NCBI GenBank assembly: GCA_003586115.2
Contig: QVOM02000126.1
Coordinates: forward strand, 8,896,056 to 8,960,055
DNA from: Salvator merianae
Lineage: Eukaryota; Chordata; Lepidosauria; Squamata; Teiidae
Direction of reading: 5' to 3'
DNA length: 64,000 nt
Shown: positions 34,275 to 44,833 of the stretch, in pieces
Layout: each line of letters opens with the position of its first letter
Position numbering within the stretch: the stretch's first letter is position 1
Translations under genes and position numbers: made by a program
Notes under the pieces: model-generated
What the model was told of the DNA's origin: nothing
The model's database searches: none
The model's input: only the letters and a program-made list of their open reading frames with translations

Positions 34275-34937
34275 TGTACATATGTATGCATGCATCTATG
34301 TATGTATGTTATCTATCATGTATGTATGTATGTATAGATATATGATCTATGTATCTATCTATTATCAATCTGTGTATCTGTGTTTCTATGTATCTATCAT
34401 CTATGTATGTATGTATGTATCTGTCTGTCTATTATCAATCTGTGTATCTGTGTTTCTATATATCTATCATCTATGTATGTATGTATGTATGTATGTATCT
34501 ATCTATCTATCTATCTATCATCTACCTGCATTTCTATAATCTATCTATGTATCTATCATCCATGTATGCATGCATGCATGTATGTATGTTATCATGTATG
34601 TATGTATATATGATCTATGTATCTATCTATTATCAATCTGTGTATCTGTGTTTCTATATATCTATCATCTATGTATGTATGTATGTATGTATGTATCTAT
34701 CTATCTATCTATCATCTATCTGCATTTCTATAATCTATCTATGTATCTATCATCCATGTATGCATGCATGCATCTATCATCTATTTATTTATCATCTATG
34801 TATGTATGTGTGTATGCATGTATCTTCTATCTATGTATCTATCGTCTGTCTATGTATCTTTGTTTCTATCTTGTATTTATCTATGGATGTATGGATGTAT
34901 CTATGTATCTCTCTCTCTCTCTCTCTCTCTGTCTCCA
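34275..34937. repeat. Large compound (ATGT/ATCT)n microsatellite with higher-order repeat
   Basis: About 660 bp of ATGT, ATCT and ATGC units ending in (CT)n. A longer unit containing 'tattatcaatctgtgtatct' and 'gtgtttctat' occurs three times (near 34361, 34431 and 34630), and a ~180-bp block is repeated at larger scale. The long Met/Tyr/Ile/Cys frames read from it are artefacts of the tetranucleotides. Confidence 0.95.
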
Positions 34938-35184
34938 TTCATCAGGGGTGAAGACAAGACCTTTTTTTGCCAGGGTCCCATTAAAGAAGGGTGCGGTGGA
35001 TGCAGAGACCACTTCAACTGCCTTCGGCTGGCACCCACGCTGGCATAGCCAGTCTTGCAGCTCCTCTTGCCCAAGCCATGAACCTGAGCAGCTTAAGTGA
35101 CACCTTCCTGCTACAGGTTGACAGGATTCACTTGTGATGCAAAAAGAACTTTTAATGGGGAATACAGGCATTGTTGAAGATTGA

Positions 35185-35297
35185 GGCTGCATCCAGACGT
35201 CACTTATTTATTCTGCGGTATTTGGATATTGCAGAATATCCATGCTTTATTCTGGAATATCCAAATATAATGGAGTAAGTGATGTCTGGATGCAACC
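35185..35297. mobile_element. Hairpin MITE, TGCATCCAGA ends
   Basis: A 113-bp near-perfect palindrome: GGCTGCATCCAGACGTCACT at the left pairs with GTGATGTCTGGATGCAACC at the right. The arms (tatttggatatt / aatatccaaata) extend to the centre. Relatives are at 44450 and 44685. Confidence 0.85.
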
Positions 35298-35439
35298 TTA
35301 GAGTCAGCAGACTTAAGAAGGGGGCTGCAACTTGAGGATGGTGTGGATGCCTGGAATGGGATTACTGACCTGGGTGCAAGTTCCAATGCTATAAATTGTC
35401 TCTGGCACTGTCTGCTCCAGATCCGAGGGCTCTGATATG

Positions 35440-35640
35440 GGTGAAAAAGCTCAATATGCACCTTTGGCAACTTTGGGGGCTGGGGAACTTTCATTCCGGG
35501 CCATTAGAGTTAGACTGGATGGCCTGCGCCAGACCAGATGGCCCCTGTCATGTGCTACCATCTATCACACTGGTCTTGATTCGAATTGAGTGATCTGGAC
35601 CAAGATTGGCCTCTACCAAGGCGTGCAGTGCAGAAGCAGC
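35440..35640. mobile_element. Degenerate family A-related MITE
   Basis: 'gggaactttcattccgggcc' and 'gatctggaccaagattggcc' resemble pieces of 33017 and 24144. Ends are unclear. Confidence 0.35.
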
Positions 35641-35879
35641 CCCTCTGCCTCACTGATGACCCACACTCGCCTATCTCCAGTTTGTAGACCTATTTGCGGT
35701 AACGGGAGAAACGTAAGCATTCTTCAGAGTCGGGGAGCTTGTCAGAATTCTTCAAAGCTTTGTGTAGTTGCCATGAACCTCTTCTGATTTCCCAAGACAC
35801 CCACTCCAAGAGACATTACAGAGAAAAGTCCTGTGGTCTCTGGGCAAGGCGTGTCCTTTTGGCCAGCTTGTGGGCTTCC

Positions 35880-35970
35880 ATACGCAACTGGATGCTGATG
35901 CAGAAACCAGCTGCTGGATTAGATGGGCCACTGGTCTGATCCAGCGGGACAGTTCTGAGTTCTTATGGCC
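35880..35970 (+). mobile_element. CR1 LINE 3' end
   Basis: 'gctggattagatgggccact...gatccagcgggac...ttcttatg' is the CR1 terminus seen at 21739. Confidence 0.75.
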
Positions 35971-36282
35971 TTAAATGGTGGCCACTGGTACCTCGTGCTC
36001 CAGATCCCTCCACCCCCCTCCAGCAGTTCTACGTATATCCTGGCTTACATATGTATTTTAAACAAGCTCAAATCCCTTATTAGATAATAGGGGTCCCATC
36101 CAATCCAATGCAAACATACACCACGCACATGAACATATGCGTACGCTGAGTTTCCATCTGGCTCATTCTTGGAGTGGATGAAGAACATTTCCAGATGCTT
36201 TGGCAGGATCCACAAGGCATATTTACAGTGAGGGGAATGTACCAACAGGGGGCAAGCCCTTGCAGACCCTTTATGGTGCATT

Positions 36283-36500
36283 TGGGGAAGGAAGAAGACC
36301 TGGGCTGGCTGCTGCACCTGTGCATTTGTTGCCTTTGCCCCACGCTCCTCCAGGGTATAAGAACTGCGGCTGTTCTTGGCTCTGAGGAGGAAGAAGATTT
36401 TGACTATTTGTTGCATATGTGTGTTTGCTGCCTCTGCCCTCCCCTCTCCCGAGATATAAGAACTGTGGCTGCTCTTGGCTGGGAGAGGAGGAAGACCTGG
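36283..36500 (+). repeat. ~105-bp tandem repeat with an open frame
   Basis: Two full units plus the start of a third: 'ggaagaagacctggg', a cysteine-rich stretch, then 'tataagaactgcggctgttc'. One plus-strand frame stays open across both units and encodes related peptides (LLHLCICCLCPTLLQGIRTA, then LLHMCVCCLCPPLSRDIRTV). The frame ends in an L2 tail at 36776. I do not recognise the peptide. Confidence 0.7.
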
Positions 36501-36659
36501 CCTGTTATCCTTGCTTCCTTTAATTGGCCCTCTGCTGCCGCCTATACTAACAGCTACCAGGCTAAGGGTGTGAGCCAGAGGAGAGATTCCATAGAGCGCT
36601 CTTTACGAAATGGGCATCTTTTTTGCGTCTTTTTCTCTATTCCATCTGTATTTTGTAAC

Positions 36660-36776
36660 TTTTGTGTAATTGTGGAATGTGTTATTTTGTATTGTATGTT
36701 TCCCCCCCTATTTGTTGTAAACTGCTTTGAGCAATTTATTTGGAAAGCCAGGATACAAATAAATGGAATGAAATGA
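36660..36776 (+). mobile_element. L2-type 3' tail
   Basis: 'aaactgctttgagcaatttatttgg' and 'ggatacaaataaatggaatg' is the plus-strand L2 tail. Confidence 0.75.
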
Positions 36777-37539
36777 ACGAGTGTGGCATGGACCCACACT
36801 TCTCCCACTGCCGTGCCACCATAAATGCCCCTCAGGACACTGGCATGGCAGAGCAGGAAGAAGAAGGTTTCCTTCTACTCTCCACTCTCATCAGCATCCC
36901 TGCTATTGCCACCAAGCTGCCACCGCTTGAGGAGACCTACCTGTCTCCTCAGTGGCCTGTCCCAGGTTTTTGAGTGCAGGAAAGGGCCCATAGGGCTCTA
37001 AGCATCAAAGATTCTCTGTGTTACCATGGCCTGGGGGCACCAGGCAGTGTGCAGTCAGCACTCTGCCACATTAAAAATAGCACAGTGAGCATTGCACAGT
37101 GTTTACAGTACCCTCTCTCATGCATATCTTTGTGTGGTCTCTGTCCACTCTTTCTCCAGAATAGTAATTAATTCCTCATCCAGAATTTTGCATGGAACAG
37201 GATAGAATAGAAACCGAGCCAATGCAGTGGAAGGGTTTTGTTAACCGCTTCTCAGCAAATATGAATTCTGTAAAACGTGACATTTGCACAGACCTTGAAC
37301 AAAGTGCCTCGAGCAAAGTGCACCATATGGGCCTTGTGTGCCCTTTGAACAAGCATCGCTAAACTTCAGCTGACACCATATGGCTGGTGTGCACAGTCTG
37401 TGCAAAAATTGCAGTTTTTGAGAAGTCTGAATAGGACTGCAGAATCCAGCAGCAGAGCAGAGCATGGGAGCTTTCCAAAAATACTAGAACCAGAAGTCGC
37501 CCACTGAGCTGACTCCTGGATGAATCAGGACAGGCGAAA
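36777..37539. other. No recognisable gene or repeat
   Basis: Nothing supportable seen. Confidence 0.4.
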
Positions 37540-37774
37540 ACAAACTTTGGAATTCGCTGCCACAAGATATGGTGTTGGCTACCTGGTTCGATGATTTCAG
37601 CAAGGGAGTTGATCAATTCATGGAAGTTGCCACAGGGGGTGGTGAGCTCTCCTTCACTGGAGGCCTTCAAGGAGAGGGTGGAAGACATCTGATGGGGATG
37701 GTTTAGTGAATCCTGCATTGAGCAGGGGTTGGACTCAATGACCCTGGAGGTCCGTTCCAACTCTATGATTCTAT
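37540..37774 (+). mobile_element. Two CR1 fragments joined
   Basis: 37540-37622 ends 'ttgatcaattcatggaagtt', from one CR1 subfamily. 37623-37774 switches to 'gccacagggggtggtgagct' and ends in the ATTCTATG tail, from the subfamily at 336. Confidence 0.85.
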
Positions 37775-39140
37775 GCTTCAGGGATGTCAAGGACTTTTAG
37801 CCTGATGGTAGCAGAAGGTAATTTGCCTCTGAAGTCCAGCTCCTGAGAACTCCTCAGAGCAAGCTTGTGAGCTCATGTCTTGCTGATGGGCTTCCTTTTG
37901 CAGCTGGTTGGCCACTGTGAGAACAGACTGCAGGACTAAAATGAATCATGGATCCAGTCCAGTTGAGCATTCCTTATATTTTTATCTTCTATCACTCGCT
38001 TAAAATAACCGATTGCTTTTGTGAAACAAGACACAGGCTTTATTTCTGACTCTCTCCCACCCCACTCCTCCAGATCTGCTATTTTGCCTTTGAACAAGGC
38101 TCTTCCATGATGATAACAAAGTCCATGCTCAGGAAGTGGAACTCAGCAGCAGTGTGCTCCATCCCCATGGTGTTCAGTGCAGTAAAGGTGCCCTTAGAGC
38201 TCTTTATCTCACTCTTGGGAAAGGATTCTTACTTGCACCCTGGGATGGACACAGGGTATGATGTGGATGACTGAGCATGGTGGAAATGCCTTCTGTTCAC
38301 CTCTGTGTGGCCCCACTTCTCATATGTGGGTGTAGCCTCAGTCGTATGCTATGAGGATTGAATCCTACTGAGTATCCTACAAGCTGTTAAAATTAAGAAA
38401 AACATGGCAAGAATTTGGTGACCCTCGCTTCTTTCCTTCTGCATTTTCTGCCTCTGCTGGGCCCTTCAGAAGGAGCAAGGAAAAGACTTGTGTTCAACAT
38501 GCTTCTCTTGTCAGCATCATCCATTGATCTGCAAATTGGTCTGTAAATATTTACTAAGTGCTCTTTGGGTTAAGAGGAGTTTTCTCTCTCTCTCTGCTCA
38601 TCTGTGCAGGCATATGGTAGCTTTGCAAAAGCAGCAGTGTGTTGCAGAGCATGAAGCAGACACACCAGTTGTTAAGAGCAGGCCAGGAGGCTGAGGCTAA
38701 ACAGGTATTGACAGTGCCTTTGGTGCCAGCACATCTGACAGTCTGGAACAGTGTCACAGTGTGGAGCATTGTGCATTAGTGTGCTGAACAGAGTCTAGCA
38801 AGGCTCTTTGGAGCAGAAGGGCGGCTATTGTGCAAAACCTGCCTGCCTTCCTATACAGGACTTTGGCCCTTGTGATACTGAGGTTGCATCCCACACACAC
38901 TAAAAAAGCCAGCTCAAAAACTGCTTAGAGGCAGTAGCATGTGGATGTCAGTGTTCCCATCGCACCTCCAATCCACATTAAAGGCTAGGGAATAAATTTT
39001 TGAAGCTGCCAAAATAAGCACCTCTATGGAGCACTGCAACGTGCTGATATAAATTATGGCACATCTGTTTGCGTTACACTTTCTGAGTCTGCATGTGTGT
39101 TAGGTACCACTGAGTTGTAGCTAACTCCGGATCAATTGCA
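37775..39140. other. No recognisable gene; one degenerate MITE end
   Basis: 'gaggttgcatcccacacac' near 38880 and 'aatccacattaaaggctag' resemble the segment at 29705-29810. Otherwise nothing. Confidence 0.4.
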
Positions 39141-39144
39141 TGGG

Positions 39145-39415
39145 CACCTCTATGCAGTTTTCTTGGCAGAGATATGGAAGTGCTTTGTTATTACCCACTT
39201 CCAGGGAGAGGCTGGGGATCAAACCGGCAACCCTCTGCTTTCCAGGTCATTTGCTCTAGCACTGAACTACAGCTGCTTGGGCACTTCTGTGCAGTTTTCT
39301 TGGCATTGATATAGAAGAGGTTTGCCATTGCCTTCTTCCAGGGAGAGTCTGAGGATTGAACTGGCAACCTTCTGCTTTCCAGGCAGTTTGCTTTTTCACT
39401 GAGCTTCAGTCCATA
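39145..39415 (-). mobile_element. Dimeric tRNA-derived SINE
   Basis: Two head-to-tail units of about 135 bp. In each, reading the minus strand, a tRNA-like head with a B box ('ggttgccagttcaatcctc' type) is followed by a reversed 'ttttcttggca...ttccaggg' body, which resembles the 3' region shared by BovB-mobilised SINEs. Units: about 39281-39415 and 39145-39280. Confidence 0.6.
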
Positions 39416-39424
39416 TCTATTAAC

Positions 39425-39545
39425 ATTGTGACCTTGCCTGGAAAGCAGAGGGTCACAGGTTCAATCCCCACTACCCAGTAATGAAAAGTTACCTATTGGC
39501 CCAGGTGATTTTACGGATCTGTCCAAGAGACACCCTCCGACTTGA
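39425..39545 (+). mobile_element. tRNA-derived SINE head
   Basis: 'cctggaaagcagagggtcac' and 'aggttcaatccccact' give the B-box half of the same SINE head, now on the plus strand. Confidence 0.5.
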
Positions 39546-40455
39546 TGGGGTTAAAGCCTTTCAGACAGGAGTGCAGCTAGGATAGCATGGAACCCTGACA
39601 AAGACGAAAAACACGAACAGAACTCAAGGATAAACAACCATCAACCAGACAATCCAAAACTGCCCCCTATTTGCTTCCTGCCTCAAAGGTAGTTACACCT
39701 CTGCCTTTGGTTGTCCTCTCGAGCAATACATCACTGCAGGAGCCCTGAAGCCATTTCATGGGTCATTTGTTGGACTGCTCCTCTGGGTCACTGAACCTCA
39801 GAGAGATGCTGGCCTTCACTGGGATTAGGCCTGAATCTATTTTGTCCCTGTGGCCCCATCTGGATGACTCAGCATGTTCCATCTGGATGACTCAGCAGAG
39901 GGAGACAGTGTCTCATTTGACTCTGAGGAAGGCACCCTTTGCAAACATTGTTTCACAAGCCATTTGCCGTGCCTTTGTTTCAAGTAGAATAGCAAACAAT
40001 GGGAATTAGCAGATAAATTAGCCTGTGACGATGATATATTTATAGAATCTCCTGATTGATTTTCTAAAGGAGCCAAACAAAAAAGTGAGCTTTGAATTAT
40101 TTACTAGCTGGAGCTTATAGGTAATGTCTGAATCAACAGTGCTTGTTTGCTTATTAAAGATTTAAACAGAGACAGCAAGAAGCAGGACTTTCTGCAGCTT
40201 GGTATTCAGCCCAGATGTGAGTGAGGAAACTATTAACCTTATCTGAAGAAAATGTGAAAGATTCCTTTGAGTCGGTGGTGTCCCCACTTTAGTTTTCCTT
40301 TATGGCATTCAATAAATACAAAAATACAAAAATAAATGCACTAATTGGAGGTGTTTTGGCCAAATCAACAGGCCGTAGGGCAGAACAGTAAGGCTCCAGT
40401 TATTAGAACCTCACTTGGGATTCTCCAACTCATATTTTGAACTGCAGAAGGTCAA
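39546..40455. other. No recognisable gene or repeat
   Basis: Nothing supportable seen. Confidence 0.4.
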
Positions 40456-40681
40456 AACATAAGAACATAAGAACATAAGAGAAGCCTTGCTGGATCAGAC
40501 CACAGCCCATCTAGTCTGGCATCCTGTTTCACACAGTGGCCCACCAATTGCTTCTGGGCATCTCAAGCAGAAGACAAAGGCAAAACCTTCATCAGTTCTC
40601 AACTCTCTACAAATGGCCTTTAGAGTTGTCCTGCCTGTCTCTCCACCCTGGAGGCAGTACCCAGGCATGCATTCTAGATAA
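40456..40681 (-). mobile_element. CR1 LINE 3' end
   Basis: Starts with repeated 'aacataag' units, then 'gatcagaccacagcccatct' and the 'ctctccaccctggaggcagt' block, reversed CR1 3' UTR. Confidence 0.9.
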
Positions 40682-41510
40682 GAACTTAAGAGGACACTTG
40701 CTGGATCAGACCACAGCCCATCTAGTCCAGCATCCTGTTTCATACAGTGGGCCTTTTTGCACTGAGCTCGGTAGACCGTTCCTAGTAGTTGGCTTCGGAC
40801 CGGAGGGGTTGGAGAACGCTTGCTGCCATTCGCACTCCCGGCCAGAGGAACGGACCCGAAGCTGACCAGCAGAGGAAACAGTGCGAATGGCAGCCACTAG
40901 TTCGCTACTGCACTCTGTACCATCGAGCTCCGCTTCGTAACCAGAGGGCTCCTTACGGAGCCGACTTCGTAACGGCAGCTAGGCTGCCATGCCCAAAGGG
41001 CTATCCCGGGCACGAAGTTTCGTACCGGGGGTACGGAGCAGCGGACTGGGGTGTGAAGCTGCAGACCACGCATGCCATTGCAAACGCCGACGACAGTGCG
41101 AAAGCACCATGCCTGATCTTCGCTCCATCGCACAGGTCGGGATGAAGACAAGCTTTTACTTGTTTTGCCTTACCCAGGTACGAATCGGGTACGATGTGGT
41201 TTGGATCGGGTGAGGCTCGTGCCCGCGGCAGTGCAAAAGCTCCGTTCCAGCAAGTGGACTGGAACGTTCCACCACTGTAGTGCGAACAGGCCCAGTGCCT
41301 CAACAAGTGCTTCTGGGCATTCTTAAGCAGAAGACAATGGCAAAACCAACACCCTCCCTCCAAATAGCATTTAGAGTTGGGGTTTTACAGACATCCTTCC
41401 TGTCTCTCCACCCTGGAGCCAGTACCTAGGCATCCATTCTAGTAGCCTTTGATACACCTGACCTCCGTGAATCTGTCCAATCCTTTCTTAAAGCTGTCGG
41501 GCTGGTTCAG
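40682..41510 (-). mobile_element. CR1 LINE 3' end split by a MITE
   Basis: The left piece (40682-40748) ends '...tttcatacagt'. The right piece resumes at 41294 with 'agtgcctcaacaagtgcttc' and runs to 'cttaaagctgtc'. Removing the MITE and one AGT restores the 'cacacagtggcccaccaatt' order seen in intact copies. Confidence 0.92.
40749..41293. mobile_element. Family A MITE with proven 3-bp duplication
   Basis: A 545-bp element from GGGCCTTTTTGCACTGAG to its complement (GTAGTGCGAACAGGCCC). AGT at 40746-40748 and 41294-41296 is a true target duplication, because the host CR1 sequence shows the empty site. Sister of 32116 in opposite orientation. Carries 'cgtaacggcagctaggctgccat' as a central hairpin. 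Confidence 0.95.
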
Positions 41511-41619
41511 AGGGATCAAATGTGATGTTCTAATTTCAGTCTCTCTCCCTTCTCACTGCGTTACTGATTGTGCTACATAACTGCATCTGTTTTTGAGTTT
41601 TACTTCCCTTGCATTGGTA

Positions 41620-41850
41620 TACAACCAGCCTGGAAAACTTTAAGAAAGAGTTAGACAAATTCATGGAGGACAGATGTATTAATGGCTTCCTGAATGGTTG
41701 TCTAGGTGCTGCCTCCAGGTTGGAGAGACAGGCAGGATGCCTCTAAAGGCCATTTGCAAGGACTCGAGATGGTGAAGGTTTTACCTTTGTCTTCTGGTTG
41801 AGAACGCCCAGAAGCAGTTGGTGGGCAGCTGGGCAAAGCTAATCATGGGC
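41620..41850 (+). mobile_element. CR1 LINE 3' end
   Basis: Reads LENFKKELDKFMEDRCINGF, the ORF2 C-terminus, then the 3' UTR with 'ggttggagagacaggcagga'. The last ~50 bases of the usual terminus are altered. Confidence 0.88.
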
Positions 41851-42154
41851 AGTTGCTGCATTGGAAAGCTCTTCTTACCTGGGAATGATGTGTGACCATC
41901 GCAGGTGGAGTACAGCTAGGGCCAGCCTGTGCTTGCCCTGGCACCAAAGATGCGCTGAGTAGGAGGTGTTGGCCTGGCCCACTGGCCTGGCTCAGCTAGT
42001 AACCCTTTCACATGCTGGAGTGGGCAGCTGAGAAGGATGATATATTAAAGGCAGCATTCCTTCACTTCCTTTCTGAGGGCCTGTCATCTGCATGCCAGAG
42101 CAGAAAAGTGTGGGGTATGTCTCCCTTGGAAAGGCCTGTATGAATTGAACTAGG

Positions 42155-42535
42155 CCTTAGAATGGAATGGGGTACCAAAATGGCACCTTATCACGGTCCA
42201 CCAGTAGACCTTTTTACAAATGGTCCAAAATTGGACCACTGTCAGTATTCTAGACCACAAAGTGTGAGTATAAAGCATGCCGTCATGGTCCAGTATAATA
42301 TAGGAAACATTTTTCGATGGTGTACTGGAAAGCACTGCAGGAAATGGCACCAGAAGTCGGTGCACCACAGAAAAGGTCCTGGCTCGAAACACTGAAGGCT
42401 GAGAACTTTTGTTCCTGCTTTCAAAAGCTGGGTGCTGGCTTCAAAGGCTGGGCTCAGCCTTCGAAGTTGGCAGCTGAGGCTAGACCAACAGCAGCAATCA
42501 GAAATGTGGATGACTCTTAGCTTGTGCTAGTGCCA
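42155..42535. mobile_element. Degenerate MITE-like segment
   Basis: 'ccaccagtagacctttttac', 'ggtccagtataatatagg' and 'ggcaccagaagtcggtgca' resemble blocks at 11860-11960. Ends unclear. Confidence 0.35.
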
Positions 42536-43185
42536 GTCTGGCTCAGCATGGGCCAGACTACCTAGTGTGGGTTAGCAGGGTGCTGGCTAGGCTGAGTCAC
42601 ATAGAACTGGCTTCAGTGCCAAAAGCTGCTGTGGTGAAATAACAGTATAGTATATTTTGAGCTGGAGTTTCTCATCTGGAGAGCTCCTGCTGATATGGAA
42701 GGGATGGCAGCCAAGTTCTAGATCCCAGGGTTTTTCAGTACAATGCTGAGGAACACAAGAAGGACAACTTCCTCCAGGATCCCAACCAGAGATGCTTCTA
42801 GCTTCTCCAGTTAAATGCTAGATGCTGAGCATCTGAAAACTGCAATTAGTGATTCAGGTGAGGAGACTATTGATCTCAGAATTCCAGCAGAAAATTAGTC
42901 TCTGTAATTACTGCCTGAAGATTAGTACATATTAACGAGCCAATTAGTAGGCAGATAGATAGTATTTGCTGAATGAACAAATTTATATTCATTAATGACA
43001 TTATGCCTGAAATAATTTGCTTAGGCTTGTGGGTTGCCCAGGGGGAACAACATAGGAAGTCAAAGATCGTGTTCGGTAAAATGAAACTAGAAAGTCAACT
43101 TTTGCCCAGGAAAGCAGGAAATCATCATGAGTCTGAATTTGAAAAAGTTCCTCTTTTGGACTGTGGCTTTGGTGAGGAGTTATGG
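42536..43185. other. No recognisable gene or repeat
   Basis: AT-rich towards 43000. Confidence 0.4.
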
Positions 43186-43187
43186 TG

Positions 43188-43482
43188 CTTCACGGTGGTG
43201 CAGAAGGCTAAGGCACTGATCTTTCAATAGGAGGATCAGAGTTCAAGGCCCCTGTCTGCCATGTAGAGGGGATGAGCGCCCTCTACTGGCCTCTAGCTCC
43301 AGCCAACCTAGCTGTTCGAAAGCAAGTAATTGCAAGTAGATAAATAGGGAGCATCACATTGTGTGATGCGGAAGATAGACAGATGTAAGCCTTCGGGTGA
43401 AAAATAACCTTGTAAGCCGCTTTGAGTCAGCTTCAGCCGAGGAAAGCGGGGTATAAAAACCAAGTTCTTCTTCTTCTTCTTC
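43188..43482 (+). mobile_element. Sauria-like SINE, full length to the gap
   Basis: tRNA-related head with A box ('ggtggtgcagaaggctaagg') and B box ('agagttcaaggcc'). The central block 'ccaacctagctgttcgaaag' ... 'caagtagataaatagggag' resembles the Sauria SINE core. The 3' end 'aagccgctttgagtcagctt ... ggggtataaaaac' then (TTC)n resembles L2-type tails. The (TTC)n runs into the assembly gap. Other copies: 56650 (+) and 59852 (-). Confidence 0.88.
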
Positions 43483-43657
43483 NNNNNNNNNNNNNNNNNN
43501 NNNNNNNNNNNNNNNNNNNNNNNNNNNNNNNNNNNNNNNNNNNNNNNNNNNNNNNNNNNNNNNNNNNNNNNNNNNNNNNNNNNNNNNNNNNNNNNNNNNN
43601 NNNNNNNNNNNNNNNNNNNNNNNNNNNNNNNNNNNNNNNNNNNNNNNNNNNNNNNNN
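43483..43657. other. Assembly gap, 175 N
   Basis: N run inside the (TTC)n tail of the SINE; TTC units continue on the far side to about 43677. The gap probably reflects the long triplet repeat, and its size may not be real. Confidence 0.98.
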
Positions 43658-43861
43658 TCTTCTTCTTCTTCTTCTTCCAGCCCCCAAATGGATTTTTTTT
43701 AAACTCAGGCATGTTCTGTGAAGGAACTTGATGCAGCTTTGCCATTCGTCAATATCAACTGAGAATACATATAAGGCAGCTTAGCAGAGAAACTCCAAGA
43801 CTGTCAGAGCTAAGAAAGTTATTCAGAGTGCTGACCCAACCTCTGCCCCATCAATTAGATA

Positions 43862-44050
43862 TAAGAACATAAGAGGAGCCCTGCTGGATCAGGCCATGGC
43901 CCATCTAGTCCAGTGTCCCATCTCACACAGTGTCCCACCAATTGCTTCTGAGCATTCTCAAGCTGAAGACAAAGACAAAACCTTCATCTGCTCTCGACTC
44001 CCTGCAAATGGCCTTTAGAGGCACCCTAACTGTTTCTTCAACTTGATGTT
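43862..44050 (-). mobile_element. CR1 LINE 3' end
   Basis: 'agaacataagaggagccctg' through 'gaggcaccctaactgtttct', reversed CR1 3' UTR. Confidence 0.9.
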
Positions 44051-44449
44051 TCAAAAGTCAATGGGAAGAGATTGGACATGAAAGAATAGAAAATTTGAGT
44101 CACCTGGGCATCAGAGTTTCCCTCTTGGCCTTGACGGCATGATCCAATGGAGTATAAACAAGAGAGCTGGCACCAGATTGGCTCCGGGAGCTGCTAGAAG
44201 AATGATCATGTGGTCCTGACTACCTCAGGGATTCCATTCTGGATTTTCTGCCTTAGCCTTTCCCAAGGCCCTCACAAGACAGGGAGGCTACTTAACCCAT
44301 AGGTGGGAAGGCCTGATGAATTTCCATGCCAGTACAGGGAGCTGAACCAAGGGATTGCTGGGTTGTAGCCTAGTGCCCCTAAACATTGCATCATATTTAC
44401 CTACAATGGTAGTGTGATTGGCTGGCTGGTATTGTACAGTATCCTTTAA

Positions 44450-44598
44450 GTTGCATCAGGATGTGGTTTACTTATTCCACTATTTTTGGATATTCCTGAA
44501 TAAAACATGGATATTTCAGAATTAAGCACTCCTGGGAATGTTTTATTCTAGAACATCCAAAAATAGTGGAATAAGTAAGCAATGTTTGGATGCAACCC
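44450..44598. mobile_element. Hairpin MITE, TGCATCCAGA ends
   Basis: 'gttgcatcaggatg' pairs with 'gtttggatgcaacc'. The arms 'ttccactatttttggatatt' and 'aacatccaaaaatagtggaa' are almost fully complementary. Confidence 0.85.
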
Positions 44599-44684
44599 AA
44601 CTGAAAACAGTGGGTTTGAAGAGTTAAATACTTCTAATTATCAGCTAAAGTCCAGAAGGCGAGAAAGCCAGGATCTGAGACTTT

Positions 44685-44833
44685 GGTTGCATCCAGATGT
44701 CGCTTACTTATTCTGCTATATTTGGATATTCTGGAATAAACCACTCATGAAAGTGCTTAATTCTGGAATCTCCATGCTTTATTCTGGAATCTCCAAATAT
44801 CGTGGAATAAGTAAGGAATGTCTACATGCAGCC
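44685..44833. mobile_element. Hairpin MITE, TGCATCCAGA ends
   Basis: GGTTGCATCCAGATGTCGCT pairs with the right end 'gaatgtctacatgcagcc', and 'tatttggatattctgg' with 'ggaatctccaaata'. It lies only 86 bp from the copy at 44450. Confidence 0.85.

Noticed and set aside
34349..34951. A 200-codon plus-strand frame rich in Tyr, Ile, Met and Cys
   Set aside because: It is a read-through of ATGT/ATCT repeats; four-base units cycle through all frames without stops, so length means nothing.
39145..39545. tRNA gene candidates at 39.1-39.5 kb and 43.2 kb
   Set aside because: Only A- and B-box-like blocks are present, with no cloverleaf and with SINE bodies attached; these are SINE heads.
43308..43745. 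Lys/Arg or Leu-rich frames around 43.4-43.7 kb
   Set aside because: Produced by the (TTC)n tract and the N run.
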